Positions 1 through 5,619 of a stretch of 5,619 nt of DNA are shown piece by piece; the stretch's first letter is position 1, and each line of letters starts with the position of its first letter. The position numbers and the translations under genes were made by a program. The DNA comes from Flammeovirgaceae bacterium (GTDB taxonomy: Bacteria; Bacteroidota; Bacteroidia; Cytophagales; Cyclobacteriaceae), in assembly GCA_003229495.1 (NCBI GenBank), contig QIEB01000619.1:1-5619 (forward strand), in the 5' to 3' direction. The notes beneath the pieces are model-generated. The model was not told the origin of the DNA and did not search any database. It saw only the letters and a list, made by a program, of their open reading frames with translations.

Positions 1-1253
1 CCAGCGGTAACCTGGTTTACGAATTCATCAATCCCAACGAAGACGATGAGTCCGAAACCAAAGCACAGCAAGCGGGAATAAATCCGCTTTTGGTTAATAT
101 AACCGAACGCGATCAGGTACAACAACTCCGGGCCTATATGGGGGCGGTTTTGCGTATGAAGGACCAATCAGAGGTCATCCCGGTAATTCAACCAGGAGCA
201 GCCATGGAGTTCAGCCTTACTACTACCATTAAAAAGATGGCCATCACCGATAAACCCAAAATCGGAATTCTTCAGGGGCATGGTGAGCCATCCTTAGCTG
301 CTTTACCACAGTTACAAGAGCAGCTTCAAATTTTGTATCAAGTAGAGCCTTTCTTTTTGAATGATTCAATTGATATTCCAGTGTATTATAAATCCCTGGT
401 TTTGATCAACCCCACAGATACATTGTCTCAATCCGAGCTGAGTAAACTGGACAACTATCTAAGCTATGGAGGTGGCATTTTTATTGGGTACGATAATTTC
501 CAGGGAAACTTGAATAGTGGGTTCGTTTCTAATGCCGGTGATATTGGATTGACCTCATGGCTCAGTGGAAAAGGAGTTGGCATCAGCAACCAACTTTTAA
601 CCGATGTGAACTGTGCCAGTATTGGCGTGCCCCAACAAGTTGGTCCGTTCTCTATGACTGCTCAGATTCAATTCCCATATTTTCCTATTATTAGCAATTT
701 CGAGGATCACCCAGCCAGTGAAGGATTGGACGCCATACTGATGCCATTTGCCAATGCCATAATTTCATTGGGCATTGATTCTACTCAAAAAGTTACGCCA
801 TTGGCTTTTACCTCTGAGCAATCCGGCTCATCTAATCTACCCATGATGGTGGATGTTAAAAAACAATGGGACAAATCTGATTTTACCCTGGGTAGTCAAA
901 GTGTGGCAGTAGCTGTCGAAGGTTCGTCTGGAAAAATGGTAGTAGTAGGTAGCGGCAGTTTTACTGTGAACGGGGCACCGGGGCCGCAGCAACAGCCGCA
1001 ACAAGTTAACCCGGACAATATCAATTTTGTGGCCAATGCCATCGACTGGATGTCAGACGATACCGGCCTAAGTGACCTGCGCACTAAAGGCGTCACCAGC
1101 CGTCCTCTTGACCCCCTTGAAGATGGCACGAAGAATATGATAAAGTATGGCAACGTGGTGGTTCCTATTCTATTGGTATTGCTATTTGGGTTTCAAAGAA
1201 GGCAAAAAAACCTTCGTAGGCGCCAGCGTTGGTTAGAGGGAAAATACATTTAG
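1..1253 (+). CDS. GldG-family ABC transporter-associated protein, 5'-truncated
   Basis: The frame is already open at the left edge (first full codon at 3), giving 416 visible residues; the true start lies upstream. A TTG at 90 is not the start, because coding-like sequence continues before it (NPNEDDE, then AQQAGINPLLVN). The visible part matches the GldG / ABC_transp_aux family as I recall it: an extracytoplasmic region with QPGAAMEFSLTTTIKKM (about residues 62-79), a Rossmann-like strand KIGILQGHGE (about 86-95), and a late NAIDWMSDDTGL segment. One hydrophobic helix, NVVVPILLVLLFGF (about 384-397), is followed by a basic tail (QRRQKNLRRRQRW) that should sit in the cytoplasm. Family members work with ABC-2 type exporters; GldG itself is tied to gliding motility, but many homologues are not. 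Related genes are sometimes fused to an N-terminal permease, which cannot be judged here. I therefore leave out the gldG symbol. The substrate is unknown. Confidence 0.85.
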   Translation, partial: SGNLVYEFINPNEDDESETKAQQAGINPLLVNITERDQVQQLRAYMGAVLRMKDQSEVIPVIQPGAAMEFSLTTTIKKMAITDKPKIGILQGHGEPSLAALPQLQEQLQILYQVEPFFLNDSIDIPVYYKSLVLINPTDTLSQSELSKLDNYLSYGGGIFIGYDNFQGNLNSGFVSNAGDIGLTSWLSGKGVGISNQLLTDVNCASIGVPQQVGPFSMTAQIQFPYFPIISNFEDHPASEGLDAILMPFANAIISLGIDSTQKVTPLAFTSEQSGSSNLPMMVDVKKQWDKSDFTLGSQSVAVAVEGSSGKMVVVGSGSFTVNGAPGPQQQPQQVNPDNINFVANAIDWMSDDTGLSDLRTKGVTSRPLDPLEDGTKNMIKYGNVVVPILLVLLFGFQRRQKNLRRRQRWLEGKYI

Positions 1254-1275
1254 TGATAATGGATTTGGACAAATT

Positions 1276-2184
1276 ATGATTAATAAAATCTCGAACCTGA
1301 AATTGATTCTGGGGTTGGTAGTATTAGCGCTGGTCTATCTGGCTGTGGTTTTTTTCGACAGTTCCAAGAGCGCCCCTTTGGAGAAACAGTTAGTCTCTAT
1401 TGATACCTCTAAAGTCACCCAGTTAATTATAGAGAGTTTGGATGAGCGTGTCAACCTAACCAAACCGGCCGGTCAATGGCAGGTGGAATTGCCCTCAGGG
1501 GAAAAAGTTACAGCGGTAGCCAGCAAAGTAAATAGTGTGTTGGGTCTGTTGATGGATATAAAGACAGACCGTTTGGCCGCCAAGGAAGAGGAAAAATGGT
1601 CAACCTACCAGGTAGATTCTACGGGGACCAAGCTAAAAGTTCAGGAGGGGGATAAATTAACACTGGATATGGTTGTAGGCCAATCGGGGTCCACAAACTA
1701 CATCAGATTAGCTGGCGAGGTTGAAGTGTATGCCTCAGATGGTTTTAGAGGGTTGAGTATGCATGACAATATAAATCACTATCGGGATAATACTTTTCTT
1801 CGTATGGAAACGGATTCTATCGAATCCATCAGCTTCAACTATCCCGGTGATAGTTCTTTTAGAATAAGCAACATGGCGGGCGCCTGGACTATTGATGATA
1901 GTACCCCGGCAGACTCTACCAAAATAGTAGCATACATCCGCAGCCTGAGTTTGAAATTCAGCGATAATTTTGCCTCAGAGGACGGAAGCTCAGTAGGTGC
2001 ACAGATAGCCGATATCGTAATTGAGTCCGAAAACCAACCTCGGGTTTCCATTACTGCATACAGCCACCCCTCGGACAGCGTAATCTATCAATCCAGCAAT
2101 AATCAAGAGGCCTATTTCAATGATGCCACCCTGGGTGAGGCGTTTTTCATCGGCAGGTCTGATTTAATGATATCGCCAGAATAG
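1276..2184 (+). CDS. DUF4340 domain-containing membrane-anchored protein
   Basis: This is a complete 302-residue protein starting at ATG. An N-terminal uncleaved signal anchor (LKLILGLVVLALVYLAVVFF, about residues 9-28) is followed by a long extracytoplasmic region. That region has the DUF4340 pattern: short beta strands with VTQLIIESLDERVNLTKPAG (about 47-66), a segment near TDRLAAKEEEKWSTYQV, then VVGQSG and an EVEVYASDG strand. The function of DUF4340 is not established. The family commonly follows GldG-type and ABC-2 transporter genes, as here: only 22 bases separate it from the preceding stop, so co-transcription and a shared envelope-transport role are likely. There is no Shine-Dalgarno sequence before the ATG (context gatttggacaaatt), which is normal for Bacteroidota. 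The protein ends at a TAG, and a terminator-like hairpin lies about 50 bases further on. I infer the inner membrane as its location, with the bulk in the periplasm. Confidence 0.82.
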   Translation: MINKISNLKLILGLVVLALVYLAVVFFDSSKSAPLEKQLVSIDTSKVTQLIIESLDERVNLTKPAGQWQVELPSGEKVTAVASKVNSVLGLLMDIKTDRLAAKEEEKWSTYQVDSTGTKLKVQEGDKLTLDMVVGQSGSTNYIRLAGEVEVYASDGFRGLSMHDNINHYRDNTFLRMETDSIESISFNYPGDSSFRISNMAGAWTIDDSTPADSTKIVAYIRSLSLKFSDNFASEDGSSVGAQIADIVIESENQPRVSITAYSHPSDSVIYQSSNNQEAYFNDATLGEAFFIGRSDLMISPE

Positions 2185-2222
2185 ATAACGCTTTAAATTT
2201 AGCTTATTTGACCTCACTTACA

Positions 2223-2241
2223 TGCAAAGTATAACTTTGCA
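2223..2241. repeat. Perfect 8-bp inverted repeat, 3-base centre
   Basis: TGCAAAGT, then ATA, then ACTTTGCA: the two arms are exact reverse complements. It begins 38 bases after the stop of the DUF4340 gene. It could be a protein-binding operator (a dyad of this size suits a dimeric helix-turn-helix regulator), an RNA hairpin that protects the operon's 3' end, or one copy of a dispersed palindrome. I saw no second copy in this window. No T run follows it directly, so on its own it is not a typical intrinsic terminator. Its right arm overlaps the terminator-like stem that follows. Confidence 0.55.
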
Positions 2242-2256
2242 GGGCAAGGCATTTTT
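2235..2256 (+). terminator. Candidate intrinsic terminator after the DUF4340 gene
   Basis: CTTTGC (2235-2240) can pair with GCAAGG (2244-2249) across an AGG loop, giving six pairs including one G-U. After a CA it runs into five T residues (2252-2256). The position, about 50 bases past the stop of the last gene in the presumed ABC-transporter operon, suits a rho-independent terminator. The stem is short, so strength is uncertain. It cannot form at the same time as the full 2223-2241 hairpin, because they share the bases CTTTGC. Confidence 0.4.
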
Positions 2257-2337
2257 GGCCAAGCAATGTTTCCATAATTGAATTATTTTAAGTATTTTGA
2301 GTTCAAATAGCTAATTTTATATAACTTTTTTTATATT

Positions 2338-5106
2338 TTGTTGGTCTTTTTTCTCAACCGACCTCGAAACTTAAAGTTCAATCATCTACTTCTAATTAAT
2401 TCTTACACAAGTAGATATATCATAGGATTTCAACCGTTATCTTCCTTTCTCAATTTTATATTTACTCAGAAATATCGGTTATTCACTATTTGCGGAATTA
2501 AAGCATACCGCCTAAGATTTTTATTATGTACAATATTTATTGGTACATGCCTGGGTACGAGCGCCCAAGATCTCTACTGGGAAAACTTTGACCTTCCATC
2601 CGGTACCACCATAGACAACGGTCCCACAGCCTGGAGCCGGGATATAAGTAATACGAATTTGGGACCTCAAGGTCGTTTTGAAACCATTGTAGTAAATAAT
2701 TTCAAGGTATTCTACGGAGTAGATCTTGACGGAGAAGCAATTTGGTTATCTGAAGTATTGGATATATCCACACTGTCGTCAGCTATGGCTTCGGTGGATA
2801 TTATAGAATTTGGCAGAATGGAAGGCAATGATTATCTGCGACTCTTTTATAAACTCGATGGTGGGCCGGAAACCAGTTTTGGGGATTTTAGAAATGATTT
2901 TGGAGCTTCATTTCAAACTATATTTAGTCCTGCTCTGTCTGGCACAAGTCTTCAAATTATCATCAGGGTCAAAAATAATCAAACCAACGAATACCATGCA
3001 TTCGACAATATAAGAGTATTTGATAGTGCCAACGGTGGTCCTACCCTTTATTCCAGAAGAAACCGAAATTGGAATAACCGGCTTGCCTGGTCAACCTCAG
3101 GTTTAGAAGGACCTTCTTGTTTCTGTACTCCTGATGCCAATACCAATGTGGTAATAGGCAGCAACCATACCATTCGTCTTAACACTGACGGTACTGCTCG
3201 TGGGTTGACTATTCAAAATGCCGGAGCTTTAAACAGCAATGGTGCCCACAACTTATTTATTGCCGGTGACTTTAATATTACCAGCAGCAACAGCGATGCG
3301 CTGAATATTGGATCTCAAACTGTGACCTTTAATGGGTCAGGCGACCAAATAGTGGCGTTAAACGGTGAAAGTCTTTTCGATGTAGTGGTGAATAAGCCCA
3401 ATGGTAAAGTAACCTTAACCCAGCCTATTAATCTTTTGAATCAACTTGTATTGCGGTCAGCCACTGAATTCGACTCAAATGGTCACCTTAGACTGATCTC
3501 AACCTCGGATGGGACCTCCGGAAATGCCATGATTGGGGTCATACCGGATGGAGGGATTGTATCTGGTGATGTTACGGTGCAACGATACATCAGTGGCGAG
3601 GGTAACATTTGGAGGTATATTTCTTCACCTGTAACCAATGCCACAGTGGCTGATTGGCAAGATGACTTCCCTATTACCGGTAAATTTACAGATCCCAGTA
3701 CGGGTCCTGGGATCAATCCCTCCAACCCCTCACTTTACTATTATGGTGAAACCGGCAGCGGTGGAAATTTGCTACTCGGGTGGACCGCTTTTCCGATGTC
3801 GGGAACAGCTGCTAGCAATACCTTAATTCCTGGAGCTGGCTACACCGCCCTCATGCTTGACGGATCAAACCCCACCTTAGTTGAGGTATCAGGACCCATT
3901 AATCAAGGAGTTTTTAGTTTTAACGTGTCCTTCGCAGGTAGTGGCTGGAACCTTTTGGGAAACCCCTACCCTGCTACTATTGATTGGAGTGCAACCAATG
4001 GCTGGAGCAGTTCCAATGTAGCCAATGCCATCTATATCAGAAATAACGAAAATGGAAATTCTAATTCAACAGTAGCTTCCTATGTTGATGGCATCGGCAC
4101 CAATGGCGGTACTGGATTGGTAGCCACGGGTCAATCCTTTTGGGTTCAAGCCATTGGCAGCAATCCCACCCTTCAGATAAACGAACGCGCAAAGAGTAAC
4201 ACCACCGGTATATTCTTCCGAAAAGCCGAAACGGACAACTGGTTTAGGATCACCTTGAGTAATCAAAGCCAGTCCGATGAAGCAGTGATCCGGTTAAGCA
4301 AACGGGCGACAAATGGTTATGATCCAAAAATGGATGCTAAAAAGTTCAACAACGGTGGTATAAACATATCAACCTTTATCGAATCCGAAGTACCAATGGC
4401 CATCAATAGTCTACCGGTATCATTATGTGCTGAACAGATCTCTATCAAACTGAATAAAACCGATCCAGGTATATACCAGATTAAGTTCACTGAACTGGCT
4501 GGGTTCAATCCTCCATTTTCAATATCACTGATCGATAGTTATGCCGATTCAACTGTTATGGTGGTAGATAGTACAGTTTATGCGTTCAGCATTGATGACA
4601 GCAGCGCTTCACATGCAGCTCGATTCAAGTTATTAATGAACCCTGAAGTTAAAATTTCACGTCAAGGGATCGATACCTTATGGTCCAATTATACTGATGG
4701 AAACCAATGGTTCCTCCATGGACAATTGATTCCAGGTGAAAGTAGCAGCTTCCTGATCCTTAATGAACCAGGAATATATGGTTTGGAAGTTTCTAATTTA
4801 CAGTGTAGTCAATATGATGAAATACAAATCCTAACCACCGATCTCCTTGCACAACCACCGGTATTTATTACTTATCCTAATCCCGTTATAGATTACTTGA
4901 ACATTGACTTTGCGACCACCTCAGGAAAAAAAGCTGAGCTCTATATTTATAACATGCTCGGGAAACTACAATTCAGTAATCCTCTGGAAATCTCCCATCA
5001 AGGTAACGCACAAATCAACTTCTCCAAAATCGAGCCAGGCATTTATTTGGTAAAAATGATTGTTGACGATAAGAGTTATTCTATTAAAATCGTCAAGTCA
5101 CCATAA
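2338..5106 (+). CDS. Large secreted multidomain protein with T9SS type A sorting domain
   Basis: Numbered from the TTG at 2338 the product is 922 residues; the probable real start is ATT at 2497 (residue 54), giving about 869. I list 2338 only because it is the outermost conventional start codon. A signal peptide (KAYRLRFLLCTIFIGTCLGTS, about 55-75) ends at A76-Q77. Next is a beta-rich, probably jelly-roll domain closing with FDNIRVFD (about 77-229). Then comes a beta-strand-repeat region with a CFC motif (261-263) and NLFIAGDFNI strands, then a segment common in Bacteroidota surface proteins with RYISSPV (426-432) and WNLLGNPYPATIDW (537-550). A beta region (about 650-770) leads to a PKD/Ig-like domain with WFLHG (791-795) and GIYGLEVS. 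Residues about 843-922 are the sorting domain: YPNPVIDYLNI, then GIYLVKM and KIVK. I infer export by Sec, then T9SS, then release or surface attachment. I see no catalytic motif; an adhesive or structural role is a guess. Confidence 0.85.
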   Translation: MLVFFLNRPRNLKFNHLLLINSYTSRYIIGFQPLSSFLNFIFTQKYRLFTICGIKAYRLRFLLCTIFIGTCLGTSAQDLYWENFDLPSGTTIDNGPTAWSRDISNTNLGPQGRFETIVVNNFKVFYGVDLDGEAIWLSEVLDISTLSSAMASVDIIEFGRMEGNDYLRLFYKLDGGPETSFGDFRNDFGASFQTIFSPALSGTSLQIIIRVKNNQTNEYHAFDNIRVFDSANGGPTLYSRRNRNWNNRLAWSTSGLEGPSCFCTPDANTNVVIGSNHTIRLNTDGTARGLTIQNAGALNSNGAHNLFIAGDFNITSSNSDALNIGSQTVTFNGSGDQIVALNGESLFDVVVNKPNGKVTLTQPINLLNQLVLRSATEFDSNGHLRLISTSDGTSGNAMIGVIPDGGIVSGDVTVQRYISGEGNIWRYISSPVTNATVADWQDDFPITGKFTDPSTGPGINPSNPSLYYYGETGSGGNLLLGWTAFPMSGTAASNTLIPGAGYTALMLDGSNPTLVEVSGPINQGVFSFNVSFAGSGWNLLGNPYPATIDWSATNGWSSSNVANAIYIRNNENGNSNSTVASYVDGIGTNGGTGLVATGQSFWVQAIGSNPTLQINERAKSNTTGIFFRKAETDNWFRITLSNQSQSDEAVIRLSKRATNGYDPKMDAKKFNNGGINISTFIESEVPMAINSLPVSLCAEQISIKLNKTDPGIYQIKFTELAGFNPPFSISLIDSYADSTVMVVDSTVYAFSIDDSSASHAARFKLLMNPEVKISRQGIDTLWSNYTDGNQWFLHGQLIPGESSSFLILNEPGIYGLEVSNLQCSQYDEIQILTTDLLAQPPVFITYPNPVIDYLNIDFATTSGKKAELYIYNMLGKLQFSNPLEISHQGNAQINFSKIEPGIYLVKMIVDDKSYSIKIVKSP

Positions 5107-5114
5107 GCGGGCTC

Positions 5115-5133
5115 GGTCTTTGGTACAGAGGTC
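5115..5133 (+). terminator. Weak hairpin between convergent genes
   Basis: GGTCTTTG (5115-5122) can pair with CAGAGGTC (5126-5133) across a GTA loop, eight pairs of which three are G-U. It starts nine bases after the stop of the T9SS cargo gene, where a terminator would be expected. It lacks a following T run, and the G-U pairs mean it would not form well in the opposite transcript, so it cannot serve both convergent genes. Termination here may instead be factor-dependent. Confidence 0.2.
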
Positions 5134-5161
5134 TCAATAATTAATAAAACCCAGAATAGAT

Positions 5162-5619
5162 TTACCCATTAGATCCTATGTTTCCTTGAGCAACTAAGGT
5201 GCCTAAGTCCATATCACTCAGATGTACATTGATATAACCGTTGAAGTCTACCAGCTCGTCGTAAGTAATGGCGGTCCCATCATTTAGCATGGTTACACTA
5301 GTAGCACCAATTCCTGTGGCACCGTTCACGTTACTTAGATTTATCAAAATACCCCCTCCGGTGGCGGCATCATTCTCATGGATATGAGTAGGATGATCGC
5401 CATCTTCAGCGGTTCCCACTAGCTGTAAAGTAATCAATGTGAAGCCATTATTTCTTTGGGCAAATGTAGCCGTACCACTGATATTTGGATCGGATACACT
5501 ATTCAACGGGTATTCTACAAAATTTTCAGTTAGTGCATTTTGCCCAATATCTCCCTGTCCGATCAAAGTTCCTAGATCGCTTGGGCTCGAATGAATATTG
5601 ATATAACCGTTAAAGTTAA
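5162..5619 (-). CDS. Tandem CHRD-type repeat protein, 5'-truncated
   Basis: The frame runs leftward from the right edge to a TAA at 5164-5162, giving 151 visible residues; the start is outside the window. A TTG at 5566-5564 is internal, since repeat sequence precedes it. The visible part is the end of one repeat (FNGYINIHSSPSDLGTLIGQ, then GDIGQN) followed by one whole repeat ending FNGYINVHLSDMDLGTLVAQ then GNIGSN, a period of 123 residues. The repeat resembles the CHRD domain, first described in chordin and found in many bacterial secreted proteins: SGTATF strands, a histidine cluster DHPTHIHEND (H75, H78, H80 of the visible part), GGGILINLSNV, and TSVTMLNDGTAITYDEL. No biochemical role is firmly known for bacterial CHRD domains. 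The protein stops right after the last repeat, with no T9SS sorting domain, so if exported it may be a lipoprotein or Sec-secreted, decided by the missing N-terminus. It converges on the T9SS cargo gene with a 55-base gap. Confidence 0.75.
   Translation of the reverse strand, partial: NFNGYINIHSSPSDLGTLIGQGDIGQNALTENFVEYPLNSVSDPNISGTATFAQRNNGFTLITLQLVGTAEDGDHPTHIHENDAATGGGILINLSNVNGATGIGATSVTMLNDGTAITYDELVDFNGYINVHLSDMDLGTLVAQGNIGSNG

Larger units (their letters stand above)
2185..2496. other. AT-rich intergenic/leader region
   Basis: This stretch separates the DUF4340 gene from the signal peptide of the T9SS cargo protein. The first part (2185-2310) has stops in all forward frames. From 2311 on, the frame of the downstream gene is open, but 2341-2496 is only about 31% G+C by hand count and its translation (leucine-, phenylalanine- and asparagine-rich, no recognisable motif) does not look like protein. 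It reads more naturally as promoter and 5' leader. Between the ATG at 2266 and one at 2526 there is no ATG in any forward frame. The string TATATTTTG (2332-2340) resembles the Bacteroidota -7 box TAnnTTTG, but its internal spacing is one base too long and no TTTG lies at the proper -33 distance, so I do not call a promoter. The inverted repeat and terminator candidate are listed separately. Confidence 0.5.

Noticed and set aside
90..92. TTG as the start of the GldG-family protein
   Set aside because: The frame is open back to the left edge and the residues before the TTG fit the same protein, so the gene is truncated by the window.
896..1153. Open frame on the minus strand inside the GldG-family gene
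   Set aside because: It is a shadow of the forward gene, cysteine- and proline-rich with no recognisable motif. Others at 1839-2051, 2810-3013, 3483-3725, 3638-3826, 4066-4266 and 4317-4508 are rejected for the same reason.
1259..1279. Six-codon ATG...TGA mini-frame overlapping the DUF4340 start by ATGA
   Set aside because: It could suggest translational coupling, but such a short frame is likely by chance, has no ribosome binding site, and the upstream GldG-family gene has already ended.
1..2184. The GldG-type locus as the gliding motility machinery itself
   Set aside because: Many GldG-family genes are in non-gliding bacteria, and no gldA, gldF or other gld gene is visible, so only the family is claimed.
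2332..2340. TATATTTTG as a Bacteroidota -7 promoter box
   Set aside because: The TA to TTTG spacing is one base too long and the nearest upstream TTTTG (2295-2299) is over 30 bases away, too far for a -33 element. In DNA this AT-rich a partial match is expected.
5115..5135. Direct GGTCT repeat in the convergent spacer as an attachment site or target duplication
   Set aside because: Five bases, ten apart, with no element between them; better explained as the two sides of a weak hairpin.

Overview
The window looks like chromosomal DNA from a member of the Bacteroidota, most likely an environmental Cytophagales- or Flavobacteriia-like organism. The evidence is a GldG-family protein followed by a DUF4340 protein, a large exported protein ending in a type IX secretion system (T9SS) type A sorting domain, and no Shine-Dalgarno sequence ahead of the gene starts. 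Base composition is moderate (a hand-counted coding line gives about 43% G+C), with AT-rich spacers. The genus cannot be named from this sequence alone.

Layout, left to right. (1) Positions 1-1253, plus strand: the 3' part of a GldG-family gene, an ABC-transporter-associated protein with a C-terminal membrane helix; its 5' end is outside the window. (2) Positions 1276-2184, plus strand, 22 bases later: a DUF4340 membrane-anchored protein, probably the last gene of the same ABC-transporter operon. (3) Positions 2185-2496: about 310 bases of AT-rich DNA without a convincing gene. It holds a perfect 8-bp inverted repeat and an overlapping terminator-like hairpin with a T run. (4) Up to 5106, plus strand: a very large multidomain secreted protein with a T9SS sorting domain. 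Its start is a puzzle: the signal peptide begins at an ATT codon (2497), and the only conventional start codons in frame are TTG codons at 2338 and 2341, far upstream in AT-rich DNA. (5) Positions 5107-5161: a short spacer between convergent genes, with a weak hairpin. (6) Positions 5162-5619, minus strand: the 3' end of a gene encoding tandem CHRD-type repeats of 123 residues; its 5' end lies beyond the right edge.

Genes 1 and 2 probably work together in an envelope ABC transporter of unknown substrate. Genes 3 and 4 appear to be independent units encoding proteins of the cell surface or outside the cell. I see no mobile element, CRISPR array, RNA gene or defence system. The points most worth following up are the missing conventional start codon of the T9SS cargo gene, the overlapping hairpins after the DUF4340 gene, and the tandem CHRD architecture.
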